This document shows positions 46,774 through 56,048 of a DNA stretch of 64,000 nucleotides, one piece after another (position 1 is the stretch's first letter; every line of letters begins with the position of its first letter). The translations under genes were made by a program, and so were the position numbers. Origin of the DNA: Charina bottae (taxonomy: Eukaryota > Chordata > Lepidosauria > Squamata > Charinaidae). The notes beneath the pieces are model-generated. The model searched no databases. It saw only the letters and a program-made list of their open reading frames with translations, and had not been told where the DNA came from. Location of the stretch: positions 568,501 through 632,500 of the forward strand of contig JALMGJ010000060.1 in NCBI GenBank assembly GCA_023362775.1. The letters are read 5' to 3'.

Positions 46774-46965
46774 TGTCCTGTTCCAGCCCAATCACACACA
46801 ATACACCAGGGAGGCAGTTGTAAAACTTTACTGAGAAACTTGTGAGGTAAACTTTGCTGAGAAACTTGTGAGGTAAACTTGTGAGGTAATGAACAGGTGG
46901 CAAGGGAGTGTGAGTGCAAACGCACACACTCTACAAAAACAAGCCCCAAATGTCCTACACTCTCA
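46774..46965 (-). repeat. 3' LTR remnant of Gypsy 2 (192 bp)
   Basis: It matches the inner ~270 bases of the complete LTR at 51488-52266, with fewer copies of the CTTGTGAGGTAAA repeat. Its outer end TGTCCTG (plus strand) abuts the TGTAG duplication. On its other side the sequence changes abruptly to integrase code. Confidence 0.9.
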
Positions 46966-49002
46966 GCCAATCCATGAAGTCTAAAGATGTGGCGTATATA
47001 CAGATGTGTTGTTTCTTGGGCCGTGAGCACCCCGGAGCAGGCAATGAAATGTGCCATATTGGTTAACATATCAACCACTACAAGGATTGTTGATGCTCCT
47101 TTTGATGCAGGAAGATCAGTGATAAAGTCCATGGATATGGCTTCCCATGGGTGCTTTGGTGTAGGAAGTGGTATCAAGAGACCTGGAGATTTTCTAGTTG
47201 GGTTCCTGGCTTGTCGACAAGTGGGACAGGACATCACGTATTGACTCACATCGTTTGAAATGCGCGGCCACCAAAAATCTCTTGAAATCAGTTGCAAAGT
47301 CTTAAAAAATGCAAAGTGGCCGGCCGCAGGACTGTCATGGCACAATTGTAGAATTACACCCTGTAGCGACCCTGCTGGTACATAGTAGCATCCCTGGAAG
47401 CACAATATGTCATGTATCCAAGTCCAAGGGGTAGGTTGATCCCCAGGTAACTGCGAGAGTTCCTGTTTCTGAGCTTGGACATACAATTGTTGTTGCTGCT
47501 CCCAAATTTGCTGGAGAATGTCTACTGAAGTCTGAGCAGCAGCAAACCTTTCTAGAGGGATGACAGGTCAGGGTGGTGTTTGGTTTTCCAATTGGCTGTA
47601 TTCTGGTTTATGGGAGAGGGCATCTGCTCGTTGATTCCACCCCCTAGGAATGTACGTTACTTTGAACCGAGAGAAGAACAGGGACCACCGGATCTGCCGT
47701 TGGTTTAATTTTCTGGCAGTCTTTTCTTTAAGTGTTCCAAATTCCGGTGGTCAGTTTGCACTTCCACAGAATGTTGAGCCCCTTCCAGATGGTGTCGACA
47801 AACCTCAAAAGCCACCTTAATAGCCAGAAGTTCCTTGTCCGAATAGTATAGTTTCTTTCTGTAGGCACAAGCTTCTGGGAGTAATAAGGACACGGAAACA
47901 GGGTGCCCATCTGCTGATCTGCTAGATCAGCAATACTTCCCCAATGGCCACATCTGAAGCGTCGGTCTCTATTACGAATGGCCGTGAGGGGTCCGGATGC
48001 CATAGGATGGGTTCAGAGGCGAAGGCAGCCTTTAGGATTTCGAAAGATCATTGCTTGGTCTCACCCCAATTAAACTTGGTTTTTTCGTAGCAAATTGGTC
48101 AAGGGTGCAGTGATTGCAGCAAATTGGGGTATGAACACACGGTAATAATTGGAAAACCCTAATAAATGTTGTACATCCTTAGCCCAACGTGGGGGTTGCC
48201 AATTCTGGAGTGCTTCGACCTTGCCCAGGTCCATGGCGATGCCAGTAGCGGAAATATGATGCCCCAAAAAATCAATGGTGGTTTGTGCAAACAGGCATTT
48301 CTCCAGCTTAGCGTAGAGACAATGTTCTCATAGGCAATGTAACACGGTTTTTACATGTTGTGTGTGTTCTGCTGGAGAGGAGAAGACCAGGATGTCATCC
48401 AAGTAAATGATGATGTACTTATCAAGGTGGTCCCAGAACACATCATGCATAAAGTGCATGAAGACCCCAGGAGCATTGGATATTCTGAACGGCATTAACG
48501 TGTATTCAAAGTGCCCATAGCAGGTATGAAACACAGTTTTCCACTCATCCCCCTCCCGGATCTGCACTAGATTGTATGCACCATGCAGGTCCATTTTGGT
48601 GAAGACCTGAGGATTACAGAACCATTCCAGGAGCTCTGAGATTAACGGCAGTGGGTAGTGATTTTTTATGGTAATCTAATTTAATTTTCTATAATCACAA
48701 CACAATCTCAGTTCCCCTGACTTTTTTCTCACAATCAGCACAGGGGTAGCTACAAGAGAAGAGGGGGGGCTGATAAATCCTTTTTTCAGGTTCTTGTCAA
48801 TAAAGTCTCTGACAGCTGCCCGCTCTGGTTCGGAGAAGGAGTATATGCATCCCACTAGAAGTTTGGCCTCAGGAACCAGATTGATGGGACAGTCATAGGG
48901 CCAGTGGGGTGGAAGTTGGTCAGCCTCCTTCTCACTGAACACATCTGCATAGTCCATGAATTGAGGAGGGAGATTCTGGAGAGGTAGGGCCGGCTGCCTC
49001 TC
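46966..49002 (-). pseudogene. pol of Gypsy 2: RT, RNase H and truncated integrase
   Basis: Reverse transcriptase begins near 48995 and passes the catalytic IIYLDDILVF at about 48430. A TAG at 48676-48678 is the only stop between the BICD-like segment and 48328. RNase H pieces ([38 protein letters not shown]) lie in shifted frames at 48267-47705. Integrase (47486-46966) keeps the HHCC region (LCHDSPAAGHF, CPTCRQARN) and the first catalytic Asp (MDFITDLPAS). It ends at HGLAESV, before the second Asp and the Glu. The frame then runs into LTR sequence. Confidence 0.9.
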
Positions 49003-49554
49003 TGACACCAGCACCTTTTCACCTTCATACTGTCCTTTGAGATTTGAGAGGGCTGCCTCTGCTGTCTGCTTGTTGGCCTTAAGCACGGTGTGCAGTGTAG
49101 CAAACTGTTTGTGCTTTGTACTCAACAAGGACTTCAGTTTCAGCACTTCCTCCACCAGAACTTCTTTATCATGTTCCAGTTCAGCTCCATACCCCATTGG
49201 GCTCTGCTGATGTGCAACGGACAGTGCCACCTGCAGATACCCCAGCTGTTCTCGCAAGATCGCTGTCATATTGGTGACATGAAGAGGCTCCAAACTGCAC
49301 TGGGATCCAGGGTTACTGGCTGGTGACCTGTCCCCACTGCTACTTGTCTCTATTTCTGTGAACATGTGTTTCCTGGAGGACTGCCTCCTGTGCACAATTT
49401 GGACACCACAGCCTTCCCTGTAATAGTCCAACACCACAAGCTGAGGGGTTATGTTGTGGCAGGCACAAATGTGATGGTACAGAGCTGCCATACCCTCAGA
49501 AAAAATGAGTAGCTCCTCCTGAGTCTGAGCCAGCCATGACTGACACTCTCTGGT
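49003..49554 (-). CDS. Captured Bicaudal-D (BICD1/BICD2)-like coiled-coil segment in pol
   Basis: About 184 codons, open throughout, match the central region of Bicaudal-D, a coiled-coil adaptor linking dynein-dynactin to cargo. Diagnostic stretches seen here are LLIFSEGMAALYHHICAC, LVVLDYYREG, EVLKLKSLLSTKHKQFATL and HTVLKANKQTAEAALSNLK; I know their counterparts from BICD1/2. DYYREG fits BICD2 slightly better. A Ser/Pro-rich stretch (SSSGDRSPASNPGS) separates the two similar blocks, as in BICD. No intron is visible, so capture by an RNA intermediate is likely. It lies in the frame of the downstream reverse transcriptase and in the frame where pol opens near 50130. The flanks are Gypsy protease/linker (to about 49560) and the linker before RT (from about 49000). 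Alternative: a BICD retrocopy that inserted into the element; in-frame fusion argues against that. Function as a protein is unknown. Confidence 0.82.
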
Positions 49555-49559
49555 CATCT

Positions 49560-50035
49560 GCCTAGTAAGGTGTTGAAGGTGTTTAGCACATGAGTCTTGC
49601 AACAAGGATTCCTGAATGTAACAACCCCTGAGGACCACACAATATGAGGATCGTGGGCCTGAAGCCATTCGAGCCCTAAAACAAGAGGGAAATGAGGTGC
49701 AGCAGCCAGGTAGAATTCCACCTATTCTAGGTGATTGTCCATTTGCATTTGTACGGGGTCAGTTGCTGAGGCCACTGGCCCTGAACGTAGTGGCCACCCA
49801 TCAATTGTCTCAACTACCAAAGAAGGGGCTACCACATGCTGTGGAATATCCCACTCCTTGGCAAACTTTTCATCCATAAAGTTTGCAGTGGCCCCTGAAT
49901 CAATCATGGCATGGACCTGTAAAGCCAGCCTTCCTGGAATCTGTAGATACAATCACGACAAGGTGTTTGGCAGGAGTAACACGGGGCATCTGGGATTGGC
50001 TAGCTGCCAACTTGGCCCAGCCTAAATGCCCTTCT
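49560..50035 (-). pseudogene. Protease and linker of Gypsy 2
   Basis: The aspartic protease motif MIDSGATANFMDEKF (about 49905-49860) is followed by VVETIDGWPLRSGPV. A TAG near 49723 interrupts the frame, then FYLAAAPHFPLVLGLEWLQ follows, as in element 1. The stretch from about 49955 to 49560 is one base out of the pol frame on both sides, so two compensating indels, or one at the BICD junction, are needed. Confidence 0.85.
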
Positions 50036-51420
50036 AGGCCGGGTTGAACCCGTTTCCCGACAGGGAAGATCTGACCTTCTCGGAGGGGCAAGTGGTGGTG
50101 AGGTGACCCCAGCCTCCACAGTACAGGCACAACCCTTCACACTGGTGCCTGTCCTTTTCTGCCTGAGTAAGGCAAGGCTGAGCATCCCCCACTTGCATGG
50201 GCTCTTCCACAGGACTTTCCCTGGGTTCCTGAGATGTGATGAGTAGAGGTGCCATTGAAGAGTGTCGTCTCGCATTTCGCTTCTGGAGGTGGCTGTCAAT
50301 GCAGAGACATAGGTGCATGAGAGCCTGGAGGGTCTGTGGGCACTCAGTCTGGGCCAGCTCATCCAAGATCTCTGAGGACAGACCCTCCTGGAATTGATCC
50401 ACCAAGGCCTCATTATTCCACTTCAAGTCCTGAGCCAGAAGACGGAAGTCACTAATATTTATTTATTTATTTATTTATTTGTCTTATTTATACCCCGCCT
50501 ATCCCCTCCCTACTGGAGGACTCTAGGCGGCTTACAACATTACATATCCAATTATTCAATTATACATCATCATTTAACATTTTTACAATTTTTACCGCGC
50601 AACAGGGAGAGAGGAAGGGAACCGGCTCTTCAGCTGCAGGCATTGGACTGCAAGTCCCAGAATGCCTTGCTCCGCGCCGGCTGCTGACGTCCAGGAAGCT
50701 GGTATCTCCGGATCCGTCGTCCTCCGCCGTCATCACCGCTCTTCCAGGTCTTTCTTGGATCGAGGACGACCCTCCGCTGGACGCCCGCAAATTGCCCCAC
50801 GTAAGTAAGTGGTACCCATTTATCTACTTGCTATATTAGCTTTCGAATCGCTGGGTTGGCAGAGAGCTAGGGCTAGTGACGAGAGCTCACCTCGTCACGC
50901 GGTTTCGAACTGCCAACCTTATGGTCGGCAGTCTAACGGCTCAGTGGTTTAACCCGCTGAGCCACCGCGCCCAAATATACTCTGCCACTGGCCGGCAACC
51001 CTGCTTTAATTCTCTAATGCGTCTATTTGTAGTTTGAGTTTTAACAGGATCTTCATACATAAGCTGCAGTTGTCGGCTAAACTCATCAAAATCATCTAGC
51101 AGGGGGCTCTGTTGTATAAGCAGAGGAGTAGTCCATCTAGCTGCAGAACCCAACAACAACCTTATTAAAAATCCCACTTTATGGCACCCTGTCAGGAAGT
51201 CTTCAGGGCGGAGACTCATGTAAAGGTTGCACTGAGCAAAAAAGATGGGAAACTGAGCTAGCGTCCCAACAAATTTTTCCAGCACAAGGACTGGGCATTT
51301 TCGGCGTGGGGGTGCAGCTGCTGCAGTGGAAGGTGGTGGGGACTGGAGCTGAGTCAGCTGAGCTGTAAGGAGAGTGACTTGCTATGCAAGTTGTGCATTT
51401 TCTGCAAGAAGCTGCTCCAT
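50034..51420 (-). pseudogene. gag of Gypsy 2, split by a SINE
   Basis: The ATG at 51420 opens MEQLLAENAQLA and meets a TAG at 51382-51384. The same frame continues through a capsid-like region (FVGTLAQFPIFFAQCNLYMS, RLLLGSAARW) to the SINE at 50459-50973. Removing the SINE and one copy of its 5-bp duplication (520 bases) restores the frame exactly. The C terminus holds a CCHC knuckle (LCLYCGGWGHLTTTC, near 50110) and stops at 50034. It forms the nucleocapsid-type Gag of LTR retrotransposons. Confidence 0.92.
50459..50973 (-). mobile_element. tRNA-derived SINE inserted in Gypsy 2 gag
   Basis: Reverse-oriented copy of the SINE at 3011-3495. On the minus strand it has GGGCGCGGTGGCTCAGCGGG, GGCAGTTCGAAACCGC, a unique middle, and the tail AAGCCGCCTAGAGTCCTCC with (AAAT)n. 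AATAT at 50454-50458 and 50974-50978 is the target duplication. Confidence 0.95.
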
Positions 51421-51487
51421 TTTTTTTTGTCTGAGCAAACAACTGCCTCCTGTTTCCCCAGAGAGGGGTTTTTGGTTGGGGACAAAC

Positions 51488-52266
51488 TGTCCTGTCCCAG
51501 CCCAATCACACACAATACACCAGGGAGGTGGTTGTAAAACTTTACTGAGAAACTTGTGAGGTAAGCTTGTGAGGTAAACTTTTCTGAGAAAATTGTGAGG
51601 TAAACTTGTGTGGTAAACTTTTCTGAGAATCTTGTGAGGTAATCTTGTGAGGTAAACTTTGCTGAGAAACTTGTGAGGTAAACTTGTGAGGTAATGAACA
51701 GGCAGCAAGGGAGAGTGAGCGCAAACGAACACACTCTACAAAAACAAGCCCCAAAAGTCCCACGAGCTTGCCTTAAGGGAGTTTCACATTCAAAACACGA
51801 TTAGTCAAGTGAGTCCAAGAGTCAAGAGTCAGGTCATGAGGCTTTTCGATCAGGAATCCAGGCACATGGAGTCCGGTAAGTAGACAGTTGTCCCCAGTGA
51901 ATGGTCTGGGCTTGCGGCTCCCTTTTTATAGAGGCAGACCCAGGTGGAGCTTATTTAGGAGGGTGGGGCTGCTTTCTCACATGTAGCCTCACCAACCTCC
52001 ACTGTTCCTCTCTCCTTTCTGCTCTCCTTTCTCAAGCACTGGGAGGGGGCGGCAGCTCTGAGTCTTCGTCCTCACCAATCAGCGGCACCTGTGCCTGCTG
52101 CTCGCTGACCAGCCCCGCCTCCTCTGACTGCTCAGGTGGCTGTTTATCTAGAGCTGTCTGCTCGCCCTCCATCTCTACGTCAGAGGCTGGCTGCCTGTCC
52201 TCGTCGTCTGACTCTGACTCCGAGCCTGAACCCCCCATGGACTCCGAGCCTGAGTCCTCCACAACA
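51488..52266 (-). repeat. 5' LTR of Gypsy 2 (779 bp)
   Basis: On the minus strand it begins TGTTGTGGAGGACTCAGGCT and ends GGGCTGGGACAGGACA. A TATA box (CTATAAAAAGGGAG) lies at about 51923-51936. The 3' third (51543-51695) is built of repeated ACTTGTGAGGTAA units. The 5' part has GACTCGGAG-type repeats (52200-52260). Internal sequence starts at 51487 (GTTTGTCCCCAACC). Confidence 0.9.
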
Positions 52267-52271
52267 TGTAG

Positions 52272-52882
52272 GAATACAGTCCACAACTTCAGGGGAACCA
52301 AGGTAGTGTATGTAAATACCTGTCAGCAATGCCCCATTACATTTCACATTAGACATTTTTTTTCAAAAGAATACAAAAATGCCATTTGCTCTGATATCAA
52401 ATGACAATATTAAAAAAAAAAGTAGTGGGATATTTCAACTCCCCAACACCATATTGTTGACCTCAACTTGACCAATTTCATCATGAAATAGCTACAACAG
52501 GAAAGTTAACATAATTTCTCATGGATTAAATAGTTATCAAATTTATTCTGATCACATGATATAAGTTAACCATCTCATCAAGGAGAAAGGTTGTATCATG
52601 TCTAACATTGTTTTTCTGGTATATTTTATATCTCATAATTTACAGCCAATTTCAAAATACATTTGATGATGTTTTTAAATTTGTTTATTTATGCAAGGAG
52701 GTGAAGAATGCTGGCTCTGTTGTTTTCTGTTTCATATATTGCCATTACTCTGTAGCCTTCCAGAGTGCTCACACTTCTGATCTGAAAAATTCCATGGGAG
52801 AATTTCTCTCTTGATGTCTTCCTTTGGGATTTAATGGAAGGATGGGAAGCTAGGAAGATTGCATAATGCTGGAGAGATGATT
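52272..52882. other. No gene recognised
   Basis: AT-rich, no supported feature. Confidence 0.5.
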
Positions 52883-52890
52883 CCCCAATG

Positions 52891-53155
52891 CAGAGCTTTC
52901 CAAACTGTGTGTCGGGACACGTTAGTGTGTCGGCTGCAGTGTCTGGGTGTGTCGCGGCTGCTGCTGCCTCCGAGCCCTGCCAGGAATTCCCCGCAGGTCC
53001 TAGTGCCTGCCTTGTGCCTTTCTGCCTCCAAACCTGCCCTGCCAGGATTCCGCACAGGTCCTAGTGCCTGCCTTGTGCCCTGCTGTAAGAGTGTGTCGCG
53101 AAATGATGCATGTCTAAAAAGTGTGTCACCAACATGAAAAGTTTGGAAAGCTCTG
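52891..53155. mobile_element. hAT-like miniature transposon (MITE)
   Basis: The 265-bp element has perfect 16-bp terminal inverted repeats (CAGAGCTTTCCAAACT) and an 8-bp duplication CCCCAATG at 52883-52890 and 53156-53163. The interior repeats CAGGTCCTAGTGCCTGCCTT twice. A near-identical copy starts at 63788. Confidence 0.95.
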
Positions 53156-53163
53156 CCCCAATG

Positions 53164-54304
53164 AAAGGCTTGGCCACCTTGCAACTATGGCAGATTATTA
53201 CACCTCCACACCTACGCAAGAACAGTTGCACTTAAATTTTCTTGACCTTTCTAAGAAAAGGCAAAAACAATTTCTTTTCCACTGTCTGTCACGAGAATTA
53301 TTAATAAAAATACAGAAATGTTCTGCACAGTACTACTTCATATTTCTAAATCTGTGGAGTTAGAAAAAACGCTTTGTTAAAACAATTGCCAGTCTCTTTT
53401 AATATTATGTTTGAATTTAGGAGTTTTTAGAAGCTTGTATAGAGAGATCAATAAACTAGTCTTTTGCAATAAAAAATAAAGTTGCATTTATTCAAAACAA
53501 AACAAGAACATATTTACAATCCTGTTTACCTTCTAGAGGCACAGAGGCAGGCAAAAAACAAACTACATTTGAATAGATACAGATAAGCAGTCTCTAGACT
53601 TAACAATGGATCACCTTTTTTATACAACTTAACTTCTTGGTCATAAACAATCAATCACCATAGAAACCAAGTAGCATGTGACTGCCCAAGCTCAGCCAAG
53701 CTGAAGCAGGTTACCTTACCTAGTAATTAAGTACTTGAGGAATCTGGCTACTAGTAGACTTTTTGACGCCAGTAGGTAAAAGAAAAAAAAAATTAGCTCA
53801 GCTTGTCCTTTTAAACTGAGGCTTGTGACCCAGATTCTTTTATATCACAAAATAAAAAATACAACAAGCTTCAGTCATGTGATTTGGTTTGTTAGAAATT
53901 CAATCAATTCATCCCACTGAAGCCATTCCAAAGCAAGTGAAGAGGAGAAGCTGCATGACTTCACCTTACCTTGCTTCTGAGACCTCCTCCAGAACTTCGA
54001 AAAGCCAGAATTGCTTCCAGTTGGCTACAGGAGGACATCCTGTTCATGCACAACCCATGAGCAGAAGCCTCTTCCAGCTATTGGATCTACCAGGCAAGGC
54101 TTCTCCAAGATATTACAGGGTGCTCTGTTGAGTTAATTGTGTCACATCTTCACTTTGAGAAGATTGGGGTTTGCTTCTAGTACACAAAGCACCACACTCA
54201 GAGCAATCCAAGCCACCTCATACAGCTCTAACAATCATGCATGACTGGCAGGTCTCCTGGCCTAAAAGGAACAACCAGTGACAAAGCACATACTTCATCA
54301 TATA
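53164..54304. other. No gene recognised
   Basis: About 1.1 kb without supported features. The 80-codon frame at 53889-54131 has no domain. Confidence 0.5.
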
Positions 54305-54436
54305 GAAAGTCTCAGGGTCATCCCTGGCATCTACAGTTCAAAGAATCAGGTGGCAGCACAGGTAGGGAAAGTCTTGCTTGAAACCTTGGAGGACAAATAG
54401 TTTAATCTGAACCAAAACAGCTTCCTATGTTCCTAT
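54305..54436 (+). mobile_element. SINE fragment (3' half)
   Basis: CATCCCTGGCATCTACAGTT, GTCTTGCTTGAAACCTTGGA and CAGCTTCCTATGTTCCTAT follow a common squamate tRNA-derived SINE pattern after its B box. The head is missing. Confidence 0.6.
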
Positions 54437-54467
54437 ATTCAGCTAATGGAAAAGGCCCAGAAACAAG

Positions 54468-55099
54468 TGTTGGATTGTAAACATATTTTATATCATTGTA
54501 AACATATTTTATATCTTGAAATGAATATCTAGTCATGCCAGGAAATCAAGGTCCTCACATCAGATCTCCTTTGTATAGTTTAAATATCTCAAAGCCAACA
54601 TTCTTGAGGAGGCTGGGACTCACCAAGAATGTGTGAATTGCCTAGACTAAACACTGCCCTTCCTGCCTCAATGGTCCTTGTAGAAGGTGATAAGTTGTCT
54701 TGTCCTTGCATAAGGAATGTAATTCAGAACAGCCATTCAGGATTGTAAAGGGGATAAAAAGATAGTTGACATGAAGATGACCTGACTCAATACTCCTCTT
54801 CCTGCTTGGATATGAAGATGGGAGGGGGCATGCTGGTCGGGGTAACTGACCTGATTGGGCAAGGTAACTGGCAAGGTAACTGACCTGATTGGGTAGAGGG
54901 AATGTGCCATCCCAACGTGGGAATGTGAGTAATCTAGGGTATATAATGTGCTGTAGGAAGGGGGTCCTGCGCGATCGCCCACCTAACAGCCTGCTGCTTT
55001 GTCTTTGCTCTTGGGTGAATAAAACTCCTAACTTCATGCAATTGGTCAGTTTCTTTACTCCCGGCTCAGGAACGAACTTGGTAAGATTTTCTTCTAACA
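54468..55099 (+). repeat. 5' LTR of the ERV (632 bp)
   Basis: TG...CA ends. TATA box TATATAA at 54940-54946 and AATAAA at 55018-55023 put the R region at about 70 bases. U3 has a 25-bp repeat at the start (AACATATTTTATATC twice) and GGCAAGGTAACT repeats at 54855-54895. Confidence 0.93.
54940..55023 (+). promoter_or_regulatory. ERV LTR core promoter to poly(A) signal
   Basis: TATATAA (54940-54946) and AATAAA (55018-55023) are 72 bases apart, so transcription would start near 54970 and the transcript would be cleaved about 15-20 bases after the signal in the 3' LTR. The same pair occurs at about 61585 and 61663. Confidence 0.75.
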
Positions 55100-55102
55100 T
55101 TT

Positions 55103-55120
55103 TGGCACCCCAGATCTTTT
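55103..55120 (+). promoter_or_regulatory. Probable primer-binding site
   Basis: TGGCACCCCAGATCTTTT starts three bases after the 5' LTR, where retroviral primer-binding sites begin with TGG. I could not match it to a specific tRNA 3' end. Confidence 0.6.
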
Positions 55121-55703
55121 ACTGAGCTAACCCAATGGAGTGGGTCCCAGGGGGGATAACACACCCTGCCGGCACCGGGCCATTTGCCCAGAGGGTTGTG
55201 GTTTTCCTGTGGGACCGCCCAGAGGGTAGTAAAGGGAACTTTGGGTTTTTTTTATGCCAACCAATTGCATGAACCTAGGACAACTCCACAGTGGGTGAGT
55301 ACCTAAAAAATTTACTCCTTTTATAAGCCCAGTGAATGTGTATGCTTGATTCCTTTTATAAAACCCGACTGTCGACCAGGGCTGTGTGTCAAACTGGTTC
55401 AAGACGCCCCCGGGCCTCTGCTAGCTCTTTTGGCCGTTGACCAGAGTAACTCGGATAGCCAGTGGGACCAGGGCGATACGCGTGCCTGGACAGGTTGCGA
55501 TTGAATGAATGAATGAACTATAACTGGGCAATTACCGCTTGTGAGCTAAAAGTAGTGAGCTAAAAGTAGAAAAAAAAAGGTGAATAAGTAATTGAGGTTT
55601 GGAAGCGCGCAGAGGGTCGGTACTCTAATAGGGAGTCTCTGGGTGTTTAGACACACCCCAAATCCGACGGGCACCGGTGCCATGCTTAGGGACACAAGTG
55701 GTT

Positions 55704-56048
55704 ATGGGGCATACTAAGTCGACGGTACCCCCATCTTCCCCCTTAGGGATGTTGTTGAAGGCTTGGGATAAGGGGATTTTGCCCACCCAGCCAGGAATGA
55801 AGAAAAGACGTGCACGTGAGCTATGTATAGAATGGACTCAATATTTAGACACAAGCGGTAATGCAATCTGGCCTCTTATGGGTACATTTCACTGTGAGAA
55901 ATTGAAGCTTCTTACACTTCAGCTGAAAAGAAATAACCCTGATCAATTATCCTATTGGCATTGCTGGAATGAGCTTCCAGACCCACCCTCAATTGCCAGT
56001 GCTCTTGATCCCCACCCTTCCTTAGGAAGTCTCCAGGTGGTCAGGTGA
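55704..56048 (+). pseudogene. gag remnant, matrix-like N terminus
   Basis: The frame starts upstream, but ATG GGG at 55704 gives MGHTKS, an N-terminal Met-Gly myristoylation signal typical of retroviral matrix proteins. WPLMGTF (near 55870) resembles the WPxxGTF motif of gammaretroviral matrix. The frame stops at 56046 after 114 codons from this ATG, far short of a full Gag, with no capsid or nucleocapsid after it. It would target a membrane if made; it may now serve only as leader. Confidence 0.75.

Larger units (their letters stand above)
46774..52266 (-). mobile_element. Ty3/Gypsy element 2 with captured Bicaudal-D-like segment
   Basis: LTR sequences bound a minus-strand element with gag, zinc knuckle, protease, a BICD-like insert, reverse transcriptase, RNase H and the first part of integrase. 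The 5-bp repeat TGTAG at 46769-46773 and 52267-52271 is the target duplication and fixes both ends. Protein similarity to Gypsy element 1 is clear (for example EADQLPPH and PYDCPINLVP in both). The element lacks the integrase core, chromodomain and most of the 3' LTR because of an internal deletion, and a SINE splits gag. It is decayed with many stops, except across the BICD-like segment. Confidence 0.94.

Noticed and set aside
51543..51695. CRISPR-like array
   Set aside because: The CTTGTGAGGTAAA repeats are short, irregularly spaced and inside an LTR of a vertebrate retrotransposon.
52032..52301. Acidic minus-strand protein (Glu/Ser-rich)
   Set aside because: It is translated from the Gypsy 2 LTR and ends outside it.
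54642..55100. 152-codon minus-strand gene, also 61253-61826
   Set aside because: They are antisense frames through the two ERV LTRs; the duplication is due to the LTR pair.
55501..55520. Functional meaning of the GAATGAATGAATGAAC run
   Set aside because: Too short; a simple repeat in the ERV leader.
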